A stretch of DNA of 55,284 nucleotides from Nostocoides australiense Ben110 (GCF_001050535.1 NZ_HG764815.1:1-55284); one strand, 5' to 3'; shown: positions 7,815 through 16,658, counted from the first letter of the stretch. Notes: generated from the letters alone by a model not told the origin. Program-made: numbers and translations.

Positions 7815-9751
7815 CAACTGCAGCCGAGGTACTGCTGCTGATTCGTCACGCTGCTCAGCCGGCCGTCCAGGCGTCGTGACATGGCGTCGATCACGGCCGT
7901 CGGCGAGGTGCCCGGCTGGACGGCGATGTCCAATGCTTCGTGCTGGAAATTGGGCACCAGTCGGCGATAGCCCGCCGTGGTCAAGTCCATGCGGTCGCCG
8001 CCGTACTGCACCGTGGAGAGGGTTCCGACGATGAGGAAATCCGCGGTCGTCGATCCGACCCGCACGGAGATGGACTGGCCCACACTCTTGCCGGTGCTGC
8101 GCGCCAGGACGGCCCCGACGGCGATTTCGTTGGCGTGCCGCGGCTCTCGTCCCTCGGCCACGGATGAGAAGGTCTGCCCCTCGAAGTCGTCCATGACCAC
8201 AGCGAGGGATTGTGTGTTGGCGGCCGACCCCTGCAGGAAGTCCTTCAGGACCGCTTTCTGCACCCCCGGAATGGCGCGCACTTCAGCCAGCACAGCGTCC
8301 GGGTCGGCGTCCGGGGCAATGCGCGCCGCCACTTGCCCGTAGTCGCCGACGAGCATGTGCATGAAGTTCTCCTTGTTGCTCGGCACGTTGGTGAACAAGC
8401 TGGCGGAGAAGATCGAGCCGAGGCCGACCACGAGGCAGACGACAGCGACCAGAATGCTCTGGGTGCGATTGGCCAAGGCCTGTTTGAGGCCCAGGTGCAT
8501 CTGCAGGTTGCCGCGCGCCGCGGACAGCGGCAGCCAGTTGCGCCGGAAGGTGCGTGAGGCAATCCGGTTCCGCAACGCGGCGACCGGCTCCAGGCGACGG
8601 AGCGAGCGCGCCGCGAGCATGCCGGGCACCAGCGCCGCCAGCGTGAGCATGAGCACGATCACGACGGCAGAGACGACGTCGGGTCGAGGGTGCCACGGCA
8701 TACCGGTCTGTCCCGCAAGGGATTCGGCGATCAGCGGCACGGCCGCATAGGACGCGACGACCCCGACTGTGGCGCCGAGAAGGACGACGAGCGCCGCGGG
8801 CAGCGCCAGACCTCGAACGATCTGGCCGGACCGGAAGCCGAAGGTCTCCAGCATCCCGATGGCCGGGAGGTCCTGGTCGATCGCCCCGCGGATCCAGAAT
8901 CCGATCGCCATGAGAACGATCAGGGTCACCACAAGGGCGAAGAGCACCAGACTGAGGGCGTAGAGCATCGGGCCGGTCATGGTCACGATCTGAATTCCAT
9001 CCCAGTTCCACACCCAGCTGCGGTGGCCGGCGCCGGAGGGAGCGCTCAGTCGCGCGGTCAGGTCCGCCGTGACCGGCGTGATCTGTTTGCGATCGGGAAC
9101 CTTGGCCCGGAGGAAGGCCAGCCGGTCGGGCGGCGTGCTGGCGTTGCCCAGGGCAACGTACTCGTCGTGCGGGAGGCCGAGCCCGGTGGCACCCATCGTG
9201 ATGAATCCCAGGTAGACGTTTTCGAAGAAGCCGGCGACATGGAAGGTGCGGGTCAGTCCGGCCGGCGTTGTCACCGTGAAGGGGTCGCCGATGCCATAGT
9301 CGCCGGTCGCACGAAAAAGGTGGGGCAGATAGACCGGGTCCTGGACCGTGGCATCACGACGCTCGAGGATCTCGGTGCGCCCCAAGGCGGGCTGCTGATC
9401 AAGATCGACATAGACCACGTCCGCCGCGGTGGAGCCCGACCGCAAGCGGAGGGAGGCTCGCTCGGAGAGCACCGTCATCGAATCGACCTGCGAGACACGG
9501 GCATCCGATCGCAAGTAGGCCTGCGTTCGCGCCGCCTCGGTCGTGGGCGTCAGCAGCACAATCTGGGGTGCGTCGAGACGGTCGGCCTCACCGCGGATCA
9601 GCTGGGGATAGCGGATGCCGCACAGGGCGCCGAGGTTGAGCAGCGCGCCGGCGACAAGGCTCAGGAGCGCTACGACAGCCAGTTGCACTCGTGCGCGGCG
9701 CAGATTGCGCAGCGCGAGCACCCCGAAGGAGGACGCCGGCCGGATCGACAT
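7814..9751 (-). CDS. ABC transporter permease, two-FtsX-domain type, probably truncated
   Basis: 645 residues from the ATG at 9751, two bases after the ATPase stop. Order: one N-terminal helix (about residues 22-45), a MacB-like extracytoplasmic domain, three helices with the FtsX-type loop IGMLETFGFRSGQIVRG, a fifth helix (SILVAVVCLVVGLGSIFSA) and a second ectodomain (ending TNQQQYLGCS). The final three-helix FtsX unit is absent and only two of its helices survive in another frame downstream. With the ATPase and two-component genes upstream it forms a module typical of antimicrobial-peptide or cell-envelope-stress sensing and export. The truncation suggests the transporter no longer works. 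Confidence 0.8.
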   Translation of the reverse strand: MSIRPASSFGVLALRNLRRARVQLAVVALLSLVAGALLNLGALCGIRYPQLIRGEADRLDAPQIVLLTPTTEAARTQAYLRSDARVSQVDSMTVLSERASLRLRSGSTAADVVYVDLDQQPALGRTEILERRDATVQDPVYLPHLFRATGDYGIGDPFTVTTPAGLTRTFHVAGFFENVYLGFITMGATGLGLPHDEYVALGNASTPPDRLAFLRAKVPDRKQITPVTADLTARLSAPSGAGHRSWVWNWDGIQIVTMTGPMLYALSLVLFALVVTLIVLMAIGFWIRGAIDQDLPAIGMLETFGFRSGQIVRGLALPAALVVLLGATVGVVASYAAVPLIAESLAGQTGMPWHPRPDVVSAVVIVLMLTLAALVPGMLAARSLRRLEPVAALRNRIASRTFRRNWLPLSAARGNLQMHLGLKQALANRTQSILVAVVCLVVGLGSIFSASLFTNVPSNKENFMHMLVGDYGQVAARIAPDADPDAVLAEVRAIPGVQKAVLKDFLQGSAANTQSLAVVMDDFEGQTFSSVAEGREPRHANEIAVGAVLARSTGKSVGQSISVRVGSTTADFLIVGTLSTVQYGGDRMDLTTAGYRRLVPNFQHEALDIAVQPGTSPTAVIDAMSRRLDGRLSSVTNQQQYLGCS

Positions 9752-9753
9752 CG

Positions 9754-10536
9754 TCACCACCCCATCTCGTCGAGAAACCCGGTGAGCCGGGAGAGACGAT
9801 CGTGATCGTGCTCCGCGTCCCGGCGCCGGCCGAGGACGCACTCGCCACGGATCGCTCCGTCGCGCAGATAGAGCACCCGGTCTCCACGCAGCGCCGAACG
9901 CAGGTCGTGGGTGACCACGAGGACGGTTTGTCCGCCCGCGCTCACCTCCCCGAGGAGGTCGAGCACGGCGCTGGACGACTCGCTGTTGAGCTGCCCGGTC
10001 GGCTCGTCCGCGAAAACCACTGCGGGAGAGTTGATCAGCGCCCGAACGACGGCGACGCGTTGGGCTTCGCCGCCGGACAGCATGGCCGGGAACTTGCCGC
10101 GGTCCGCCTCCTCGATCCCCACCCGGTCGAGCAATTCGCCGGCGCGCCGGACGACCTCGGCGCGGCGGCGGCGGCGCCCGAGCAGGCCGACGGCCAGCAC
10201 ATTGTCGAGGACTGAGAGCGAGTCGAGCAGATGAATCTGCTGGAAGACGAAACCGCAATGGTCGCGCCGGAAGTCGGTCAGGCGCCGCGGGTTCAACGCG
10301 CCGATCGCCGCACCGTCGAACTCGATCTCACCCAGCGTCGGGGAGTCCATCCCGCTGAGCACATGCATGAGCGTGGACTTGCCGGCACCGGACGGACCCA
10401 TGACCACCACGTACTCGCCCCGGGTGATGTCCAGGTCGAGGTTGACCAGGATGTGTTGTTGGAGGCCGTCGTGCGCATAGGTCTTGGAGATCTGCGACGC
10501 CTTCAGGACCGTCCCCTGCTGCTGGATCTGCGTCAT
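9754..10536 (-). CDS. ABC transporter ATP-binding protein (MacB/LolD-type)
   Basis: 260 residues with Walker A GPSGAGKST (47-55), Q-loop VFQQIHLL (about 98-104), signature LSGGEAQ (153-159), Walker B VVFADEPT with catalytic E178 and H-loop VVTHD. All catalytic motifs are intact. The ATG at 10536 is preceded by TACCGT six bases upstream, a -10-like element suggesting a leaderless transcript separate from the kinase gene. The permease follows two bases after the stop. The C-terminal tail after the H-loop region is longer and more charged than usual (RRRDAEHDHDRLSRL). The substrate cannot be deduced. Confidence 0.92.
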   Translation of the reverse strand: MTQIQQQGTVLKASQISKTYAHDGLQQHILVNLDLDITRGEYVVVMGPSGAGKSTLMHVLSGMDSPTLGEIEFDGAAIGALNPRRLTDFRRDHCGFVFQQIHLLDSLSVLDNVLAVGLLGRRRRRAEVVRRAGELLDRVGIEEADRGKFPAMLSGGEAQRVAVVRALINSPAVVFADEPTGQLNSESSSAVLDLLGEVSAGGQTVLVVTHDLRSALRGDRVLYLRDGAIRGECVLGRRRDAEHDHDRLSRLTGFLDEMGW

Positions 10537-10582
10537 ACCTCGACGGTAGGAAAGCCGGTGCCGCCGAGTCGTTTCGAGACTC

Positions 10583-11849
10583 TTAAATGGTTCTGAACGC
10601 GTGCCGCCGCGGGTCGTGCTGCCGCTCCGCGCAGGCGAGCGTGAGCGCCACCGAGAACCCGTCGGCCGCATTGGCGACGACCAGCGCGCCACCCATGGCG
10701 TCCATCAGCGTGTATGCCGTGTGCAGGCCGAGACCCTGTCCCTGGACTCCCGCGGCGTTGGCCGCGCGATAGTGCCGCTGGGTCACCAGCGCCAGCTCGC
10801 CCTCGGGGACTCCTGGTCCGTGATCCGTGATCTGGACCGTCAGCAAATCGTCCTCCAGGGCCCCGGCGACGCGGACCGGGGGAGCGGCGTACTTGCGCGC
10901 ATTGCCGAAGACATTGTCGAGCACCTGCGCCAGCCGCGCCCGGTCGGCGACGATCAGCACGTCGGGCAGGTGGCATTCGCTCATTCAACCGGCGGCGTCG
11001 GCTGCCGCGATGAGCTCCCGCAGCTCCGGAGTGCCGATGGCCGTCAGCGTCACACCGAGGTCCTCGGCGTCGGTTGCGTTGGCCGCCAACAGATCTCGCG
11101 TCAAGGCATCGATCTGACCGGCCTTGTCCATGATCACCTGCAACCGCGGATCCGGGTCCGACAGCTGCATTACCTCACTGGTCGCGTGGATCGTCGCCAG
11201 CGGGGTCCGGATGTCGTGACTCAATTGGGAGACAAGGGTTTTGCGGGGCTGCTGGGCTTGCGCCTCCCGCTCTCGCGAGCGCGCCAGCTCACGGCGCAGG
11301 ATGTCGAAACTCTCACTGAAGGCACCGAAGGCGTCCCCACGGTGCACGGCGAGCGGCGCATCCAGACGGCCCCGCGCCACCTGGCCGGCGAGACCCCGAA
11401 GCTGCCGGAAGGGCCGCAAGATCCGGCGGTCGAGCCACCACAGCCACCCGCGCCGCCAGTGACCAGAGCGCGATGTCGCGGGCCCGCCGGGCGCGGTCGG
11501 CCAGCAGGTCGGCATACGGATCGACGACATAGATCCGCGCGACGCTCCCGCCATCGGTCACCACATCGAGACCCAGCGCTCGAGCGGCATACGCGGAGAC
11601 GTCGTCACGCACCCCCGCACCCGCGTCGAGCACCACGCGGCCGTCCGCGGCCACCACCGCGAAGGGCGGTGCATCCGACGGGAAGTCGTTGCGTGCCAAC
11701 GACGGCCAGTGCTCGGCCGCGATCTGCGCGAGGTCGTTCGCGCGGGCAACATCCGCCGGCGGAGCGGCCGGCACGCTCGCCCGAGCGACGGCCAGACCGG
11801 CCGCCCCGAGCGCCGCCCACAACAGCAGCAGCGCCAGCCAGCGCCTCAC
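10583..11849 (-). pseudogene. Sensor histidine kinase, disrupted by a frameshift and an in-frame stop
   Basis: Three pieces reconstruct one kinase of about 420 residues. The start is a GTG at 11849 overlapping the regulator stop (GTGA), giving a membrane helix (WLALLLLWAALGAAGLAVA) and a sensor domain. Near 11455-11465 the frame shifts; the next piece carries the cytosolic HAMP-like RRILRPFRQLRGLAGQVARG and the HisKA box SQLSHDIRTPLATIH. At 10985-10987 an in-frame TGA interrupts it. The remaining part holds the ATPase domain with VLDNVFGNARKYA (N box), DHGPGVPEGE (G1) and GQGLGLHTA (G2). All canonical motifs are still readable, so inactivation is recent or the sequence has errors. An ATG immediately follows the TGA, so a free ATPase-domain fragment could in principle be translated. 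Confidence 0.8.
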
Positions 11850-12532
11850 GACAGATCCCGGAACGAATAGCCTCGCCCCCACAGGGTCTGGATATAGCGC
11901 GGCTGCGCCGGATCCGGCTCGATGTGGGTGCGCAGCCGCCGGATGTGCACACTCAACGTGCCGTCGCCCGTGATCGCGTCGCCCCACACCTGCTCGAACA
12001 GCTCGTCCTTGGGCACGATCCGCTCCCGGTTGCGCACCAGATAGCGCAGCAGCCGGTGCTCCATGGCCGACAGCGCGAGATCGACCCCGTCGACCCAGAA
12101 GCGGTCGGCGGCCGGATCGAAGCGCAGGTGCCCATCGTCATACCCGGGCACGTCGGTGGCGGCCGAGCTGCGTTGCAGGATCCGGCGGATCTTGGCCAGC
12201 AGCACCCCGAGCGAATACGGCTTGCGCAGACAGTCGTCGCCGCCGAGGCTCAGGGCGAGGATCTCGTCGTCGTCGGCCGCGCGGGCACTGAGGAAGAGAA
12301 TCGGCGTCTGGGAGGTGGAGCGCAGCCGGCGGCACAGATCGAAGCCGCTCATCCCCGGCAGGTTGACGTCGAGGAGCAGCACCCGGACGGTATGCCGCGT
12401 CAGCCACGCGAGTGCCGCCTCGGCATCTGCCACCCCTGCCGTCGTGAGCCCGAACGCCTGCAGATATTCGAGCGTGCTGGCGACCAGCGCGGACTCGTCG
12501 TCGACCATGAGGACGTCGACCGCGTCGGACAT
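11846..12532 (-). CDS. OmpR/PhoB-family response regulator
   Basis: 228 residues: a receiver domain with acidic pair D11-D12, phosphoacceptor D55 (LLLDVNLPG), S82 and K104 (LRKPYS), then a winged-helix DNA-binding domain ending RGYSFRDLS with the recognition segment DGTLSVHIRRLRTHIE. A -10-like TAGGCT (12539-12544) ends six bases before the ATG, implying a leaderless transcript. It is followed by a kinase gene whose start overlaps the stop. Since the kinase is broken, the regulator may now be orphaned or phosphorylated by another source. The likely target is the adjacent ABC transporter. Confidence 0.93.
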   Translation of the reverse strand: MSDAVDVLMVDDESALVASTLEYLQAFGLTTAGVADAEAALAWLTRHTVRVLLLDVNLPGMSGFDLCRRLRSTSQTPILFLSARAADDDEILALSLGGDDCLRKPYSLGVLLAKIRRILQRSSAATDVPGYDDGHLRFDPAADRFWVDGVDLALSAMEHRLLRYLVRNRERIVPKDELFEQVWGDAITGDGTLSVHIRRLRTHIEPDPAQPRYIQTLWGRGYSFRDLS

Positions 12533-12541
12533 GCCTCCAGC

Positions 12542-12986
12542 CTAGAACCGAGAGGTCCCCGCCCCAGGCGCCAGATGGGTCCGCAGCGTCGTATAGACCT
12601 TGCGCACCCCGATCGCCTGCTGCAGATCGTCCTCGATGCGGCGGAAGAACTCCTTGCGGTAGTTCTGGTCGATGACCGCCTGCACCGTGAAATACAGACC
12701 GGCGAACCCGGGGAGAAAGACGGCAACCGAGAACAGTGCGTCACTGATCAGGTGCAGTGGCCCGGTGTAGTGCGGAGCCGACCCCGTCCACGCCTCGATC
12801 ACCGACGGCCGGATGACGAGCGAGCCGAAGAGCACGAAGAAGCCGAACACCAGCAGCGAGACCAACAACAGCTGCACCGCCTGCGTGATGAACAGCATCA
12901 GCATCAGGTTGCGCCTCGACGAAGTACGGCAGCCCGTTCTCGTCGAACCACCGCTCGCACCGGGCGACGTCGTTGGCGGTCAGCAT
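12542..12986 (-). pseudogene. Small two-helix membrane protein split by a frameshift
   Basis: An N-terminal piece from the ATG at 12986 reads ANDVARCERWFDENGLPYFVE and then loses sense. A second frame, open through the same place, reads RRNLMLMLFITQAVQLLL, a helix of LLVSLLVFGFFVLFG, a second helix near SVAVFLPGFAGLYF and a soluble tail, ending at 12542. Joining them near 12906-12912 by one base gives about 147 residues with a sensible soluble-membrane layout. Function is unknown to me. It is divergent from lnt, whose start is 38 bases away. Confidence 0.5.
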
Positions 12987-13011
12987 GGCAAAGCTGCGAC
13001 CCCGCAGGACG

Positions 13012-13017
13012 TACCGT
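13012..13017 (+). promoter_or_regulatory. Candidate -10 box for lnt
   Basis: TACCGT ends six bases before the GTG at 13024 that I chose as the lnt start. No Shine-Dalgarno is visible, which supports leaderless initiation at that GTG rather than at the GTG at 12973. Confidence 0.4.
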
Positions 13018-13023
13018 TGCTCC

Positions 13024-14652
13024 GTGAGTCGCGACGTGCCTGCCCCGATCCTGCCGGCGCGCCTGCTCCTCGCCCTCGCCGGCGGCGGCGCGATCGCGCT
13101 CGCCTTCCCCGACCACAATCAGTGGTATGCCGCGTGGCTCGGCTGCGGCTTGATCGCCGCGGCCGGCTGGGTCGCACGCTGGCGCACCGGATTCCTCGTC
13201 GGTCTCGTGGCGGGCCTGGCCTATTTCGTCCCGACGCTCTCGTGGTCGGGGGTGTTCGTCGGCAAGCTGCCGTGGATTGCTCTGGCGACGCTGGAGGCGC
13301 TGTATGTCGCGGCGATGGTCGCCGTCATCGGCCCGATCCAGCGACGGTTGGTCGAGCGCCGGCTGGGGTGGGCGGCCTCCGCGACCGTGCCTCTCGGCTG
13401 GGTCGTGGGCGAGTGGGCCCGCAGCACCACCCCCTTCGGCGGATTCCCTTGGGCGCGACTGGCCTTCAGCCAGGCCGACTCGCCGCTGCGCAACCTGATG
13501 AGCCTTGGTGGTGCGCCGCTGCTCACGGCCGCCGTCGCCACGCTCGGGGTGCTGCTGTATGCCGTGGCTCGCGCCGCCCTGGCCACTCGCAGCCGCGCCC
13601 TGACGTCTCGTCGCCGCGTCCTGACGTCAAGTCGCCGCGTCCTGGTGCCCGCCGTCGCGGCCGTCGCGCTGGCGACGCTGCCCCTCGCCATACCGCTCGC
13701 TGGGACGTCGAGCACCACCGCACGAGTGGCGATCGTGCAGGGCAATGTCCCCAAGGCCGGACTGGACTTCAACGCCGAACGCCGGGCGGTCCTCGACAAC
13801 CACGTCCGCGGGACCGAGGCCCTGGCCGCCACCGCCGGCGCTCTCGACCTGGTGATCTGGCCCGAGAACGCCGCCGACATCGACCCGCTGCGCAACACCG
13901 ACGCCGCCGCCGTCATCACCGACGCCCGCAACGCCGTCAAAGCCCCGCTCCTGCTCGGCGCCATCCTCGAGGAGCCGGCGCCCTTGGTCTCCAACGCCTC
14001 GCTGCTCTATCGCCCCGGCGTCCTCGATCCGGAGCGTTACGTCAAACAGCATCCCGTGCCGTTCGCCGAATACGTTCCATACAAGGACTTCTTCCGCCGC
14101 TTCAACTCCAATGTCGACCTCGTCCGCGACGGCATGGCCACAGGGACGCAGGTGGGTTACTTCGCGTTGCGGACCCGCTCCGGCGCCCCGTTCGCCGCGC
14201 TGCCGACGATCTGCTTCGAGGTGGCCTATGACGGTCTGATCCGGAAGGCAGTCACGCACAGTCCGCAGGTGCCCAGCGTCTTGGTGGTCCAGACCAACAA
14301 CGCCACCTTCGGCTACACCGCCGAGTCCGAGCAACAGTTCGCGATCTCCCGGCTGCGCGCCATCGAACACAACCGGCCCGTCGCCCACGTCTCCACGGTG
14401 GGGGTGAGCGGCTTCATCCGCCCCGACGGGAGCTATGCCGACAAGTCGTCGTTGTACACCGCATACCGTGCCGTCGCCGACCTGCCCCTCGGCCAGGGGA
14501 CGACCATCGCGGACCGGCTCGGCCGCATACCGGAATACACCGCCCTAGCTGGGCTGTCACTGGCGTGGGGATTGGGTCGCGGCCCCCGGCGCCGCGATAA
14601 TGGCCCGTCAACCACCCGCTCGAGCAGCGCGAAAGAAGCAACACGTGTCTGA
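13024..14652 (+). CDS. lnt: Apolipoprotein N-acyltransferase
   Basis: 542 residues from the GTG at 13024. The N-terminal half has about six to seven membrane helices. The C-terminal half is the nitrilase-fold catalytic domain with the triad E281 (VIWPENAAD), K341 (YVKQHPVPFAEY) and C397 (TICFEVAYDG). It acylates the N-terminal cysteine of lipoproteins at the outer face of the membrane. A membrane-proximal insert with the repeat TSRRRVLTSSRRVL (about residues 195-210) looks like a local duplication. The stop overlaps the ppm1 start by eight bases. In mycobacteria these two functions are either fused or adjacent, so the overlap here fits a conserved lipoprotein/glycolipid unit. Confidence 0.95.
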   Translation: MSRDVPAPILPARLLLALAGGGAIALAFPDHNQWYAAWLGCGLIAAAGWVARWRTGFLVGLVAGLAYFVPTLSWSGVFVGKLPWIALATLEALYVAAMVAVIGPIQRRLVERRLGWAASATVPLGWVVGEWARSTTPFGGFPWARLAFSQADSPLRNLMSLGGAPLLTAAVATLGVLLYAVARAALATRSRALTSRRRVLTSSRRVLVPAVAAVALATLPLAIPLAGTSSTTARVAIVQGNVPKAGLDFNAERRAVLDNHVRGTEALAATAGALDLVIWPENAADIDPLRNTDAAAVITDARNAVKAPLLLGAILEEPAPLVSNASLLYRPGVLDPERYVKQHPVPFAEYVPYKDFFRRFNSNVDLVRDGMATGTQVGYFALRTRSGAPFAALPTICFEVAYDGLIRKAVTHSPQVPSVLVVQTNNATFGYTAESEQQFAISRLRAIEHNRPVAHVSTVGVSGFIRPDGSYADKSSLYTAYRAVADLPLGQGTTIADRLGRIPEYTALAGLSLAWGLGRGPRRRDNGPSTTRSSSAKEATRV

Positions 14653-15430
14653 CGCCACTGGCACCCGCGAACCCGTCCGCCGGGTCCTGATCTGTATCCC
14701 GACCTACAACGAGCGGGAGAACCTGCCGCTCGTCGTGGCCGGCGTGCGCGAGCACGCCCCCGAGGCGGACATCCTCGTCCTGGACGACAACTCGCCGGAC
14801 GGCACCGGCGCCCTCGCCGACGAGCTCGCCGCGGCCGACGAGCATGTGCACGTGTTGCACCGCGCCGGCAAGGAGGGGCTCGGCATGGCCTATCTCGCCG
14901 GCTTCGACTGGGGGCTCGAGCGTGGCTACGACGCCATCATGGAGATGGATGCCGACGGCTCTCACCAGCCGAAATACCTCCCGGCGATGATTGCCGCCAT
15001 CGCCGATGCCGACGTGGTCATCGGGTCGCGGTATGTCCGCGGCGGCTCCGTGGTGAACTGGCCGGCCTCCCGCAAAGCCCTGTCGATGGGCGGCAACCTC
15101 TACATCCGCATGATCCTCGGGATGGGTGTGCGCGATGCCACCGCCGGATTCCGGGTCTACCGCGCGAGCGCGCTGCGCACCATCGGCCTGGAGCAGGTCG
15201 CCTCGCAGGGCTATTGCTTCCAGACCGACCTGACGGTGCGCGCCGTGCGGGCCGGCCTGAAGATCGTTGAGGTGCCGATCGAGTTCGTCGAGCGTGAGAT
15301 CGGGGCCTCGAAGATGAACAACGACATCGTCAAGGAATCCATGGCGCGCGTCACTCGTTGGGGAATCGAACACCGAACCGGCCAGGTCAAGAAGCTCGTG
15401 AAGCGGGAAGCGCAATGGGAGAAGTTGTAG
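14645..15430 (+). CDS. ppm1: Polyprenol monophosphomannose synthase (GT2)
   Basis: 261 residues from a GTG at 14645, preceded by AAAGAAG six bases upstream; an ATG at 14600 inside lnt is less likely. The GT-A fold signatures are CIPTYNERENLPLVV at the N-terminus, LDDNSPDGT (first acidic pair) and MEMDADGSHQPKYL (metal-binding DAD), followed by GSRYVRGGSVVNWP and the acceptor region FVEREIGASKMN. It transfers mannose from GDP-mannose to polyprenol phosphate, feeding lipoglycan synthesis and protein O-mannosylation. There are no membrane helices of its own, so it probably relies on the neighbouring Lnt-like protein for membrane attachment, as known in mycobacteria. Confidence 0.95.
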   Translation: MSDATGTREPVRRVLICIPTYNERENLPLVVAGVREHAPEADILVLDDNSPDGTGALADELAAADEHVHVLHRAGKEGLGMAYLAGFDWGLERGYDAIMEMDADGSHQPKYLPAMIAAIADADVVIGSRYVRGGSVVNWPASRKALSMGGNLYIRMILGMGVRDATAGFRVYRASALRTIGLEQVASQGYCFQTDLTVRAVRAGLKIVEVPIEFVEREIGASKMNNDIVKESMARVTRWGIEHRTGQVKKLVKREAQWEKL

Positions 15431-15448
15431 TCACGACGGAGTCCGCGG

Positions 15449-15976
15449 ATGCCTAGGGTGAGCGGGTCCACACCGTATGCGGCGGGGGCCGCGGGGTCGC
15501 GCCGCCGGCCGTGGCGGCTGTGGCTCCTCCTCGCACTGCTGATCGTGCCGGTCCTCGAGATCGCCGCCATCATCGCGGTGGGCAAGGTGATCGGCGGCTG
15601 GCCGACCGTCGCGCTCCTGCTCTTCGAGTCCTTCCTCGGGGCCTGGTTGGTCCGCCGCGAAGGCGCCCGGACGTGGAAGGCCCTCAACACCGCCCTGACC
15701 ACCGGCGCCATGCCGTCACGTCAGCTGGCCGACGCGGCGCTGGTCCTGATCGGCGGGACCCTGCTGCTGACGCCCGGCTTCCTCACGGACATCGTCGGGT
15801 TCTTCTTCATCCTGCCCGTCACCCGCCCGATCACTCGGCGCCTGCTCGAACAGGCGGTGCGCGCCCGCCTTCTCGGGGGCGCTGCAGCCGCCGCCGGAGC
15901 CAAGTTTCCCGGAAGTCGCCCAGGTCACAGGCCTGCGAGCCCGGACACGGTCGAAGGACGTGTCGTCGACCGGTAG
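15449..15976 (+). CDS. fxsA: FxsA family membrane protein
   Basis: 175 residues with three to four hydrophobic segments: WLLLALLIVPVLEIAAIIAVG, WPTVALLLFESFLGAWLV, and a pair around VLIGGTLLLTPGFLTDIVGFFFILP. The PGFLTD motif and the following R-rich turn are diagnostic of FxsA/YtzA proteins (E. coli FxsA relieves F-plasmid PifA exclusion of phage T7). The C-terminal 35 residues are low-complexity and variable. It lies 18 bases after ppm1 and upstream of rbpA, a common order in Actinobacteria. Its cellular role is unknown. Confidence 0.9.
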   Translation: MPRVSGSTPYAAGAAGSRRRPWRLWLLLALLIVPVLEIAAIIAVGKVIGGWPTVALLLFESFLGAWLVRREGARTWKALNTALTTGAMPSRQLADAALVLIGGTLLLTPGFLTDIVGFFFILPVTRPITRRLLEQAVRARLLGGAAAAAGAKFPGSRPGHRPASPDTVEGRVVDR

Positions 15977-16072
15977 ACTGTAATGTCTGGCCCTCACCGC
16001 GGAGGGTCAAGACACCCCCGGCGCGAGCGCTCCCCGTCCGCCGGGCGCGAATCGGCGCACCATATCCGTCTC

Positions 16073-16099
16073 GGAACAATGCCGCCGCGCTCGCGCGTT
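16073..16099 (+). promoter_or_regulatory. Candidate SigR/SigH-type promoter of rbpA
   Basis: GGAAC (16073-16077) and GTT (16097-16099) are separated by 19 bases, matching the ECF SigR/SigH pattern GGAAY-N18/19-GTT. The predicted transcript would start near 16107 and carry a leader of about 60 bases before the rbpA ATG. In Streptomyces coelicolor rbpA is a known SigR target, so thiol-stress control is expected. Confidence 0.55.
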
Positions 16100-16169
16100 C
16101 ATATCCATAGACCCTCGCGGCCTGCACCCACCGCGAGACCAGCACCGAGTTATTTAGGGAGTTCCACCC

Positions 16170-16526
16170 ATGGCCGACCGCACATTGCGGGGTAGCCGCA
16201 TGGTGTCCTTCAGCATGGAGACGTCCGAGAACGTCGTCCCCAGCGAGCGCCAAACCGTCGTCTACGTCTGCCCGCAGGACCACCGTATCGAGTTGCCGTT
16301 CTCCATCGAAGCCGAGATCCCCGCGACCTGGGAGTGCCGTTGCGGCGCCGAGGCGCTGCTTCTCGACGGCGCCGCGCCCGACCGCAAGCCGGTCAAGCCG
16401 GCCCGCACCCACTGGGACATGCTGCTTGAGCGCCGCTCCATCCCCGAACTCGAGGAACTCCTCGAGGAGCGGCTGACGCTGCTGCGTCAGTCCCGCGGCG
16501 AGAAGCCGAGCAAGCGCTCGGCCTGA
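16170..16526 (+). CDS. rbpA: RNA polymerase-binding protein RbpA
   Basis: 118 residues, the usual size. The N-terminal tail GSRMVSFSMETSENVVPSERQ, the zinc/core domain with CPQDH and WECRCGAEA, the basic linker RKPVKPARTHWDMLLERRS and the sigma-interaction helices SIPELEELLEERLTLLR are all present. RbpA binds the group 1 sigma factor and RNA polymerase and stabilises open complexes; it is restricted to Actinobacteria and is therefore the best taxonomic marker in the window. The ATG is preceded by AGGGAG eight bases upstream. A long leader with a SigR-like promoter precedes it. Confidence 0.97.
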   Translation: MADRTLRGSRMVSFSMETSENVVPSERQTVVYVCPQDHRIELPFSIEAEIPATWECRCGAEALLLDGAAPDRKPVKPARTHWDMLLERRSIPELEELLEERLTLLRQSRGEKPSKRSA

Positions 16527-16590
16527 GCCGCTCTCGCCGTCCCGGCGCGGCGGCTGACGATGCACCGGCGCACCTCGAGGCACGACGTGG

Positions 16591-16622
16591 CCGGCCCACC
16601 TTCTCCGGAGAAGATGGGCCGG
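16591..16622. terminator. Bidirectional hairpin terminator between rbpA and the UMF1 transporter gene
   Basis: Arms CCGGCCCACCTT and AAGATGGGCCGG (one mismatch) enclose the self-complementary CTCCGGAG, making a continuous 16-bp stem. It lies between the stops of two converging genes. There is no long T-tract, as is usual in high-GC Actinobacteria. Confidence 0.7.
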
Positions 16623-16658
16623 CTTCGCGCGTCCTGGACCGGCTTCGCGTGTCCTAGA
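16619..16658. repeat. 20-bp tandem duplication
   Basis: Two adjacent copies, 16619-16638 and 16639-16658, begin CCGGCTTCGCG and end GTCCT plus three to four bases; they differ at two positions. The second copy contains the transporter stop codon, so the gene tail was probably shaped by the duplication. Confidence 0.6.

Noticed and set aside
10982-10987. TGA at the kinase interruption as a selenocysteine codon
   Set aside because: Histidine kinases have no selenocysteine at this point, no SECIS-like hairpin was evident, and a separate frameshift already breaks the gene.
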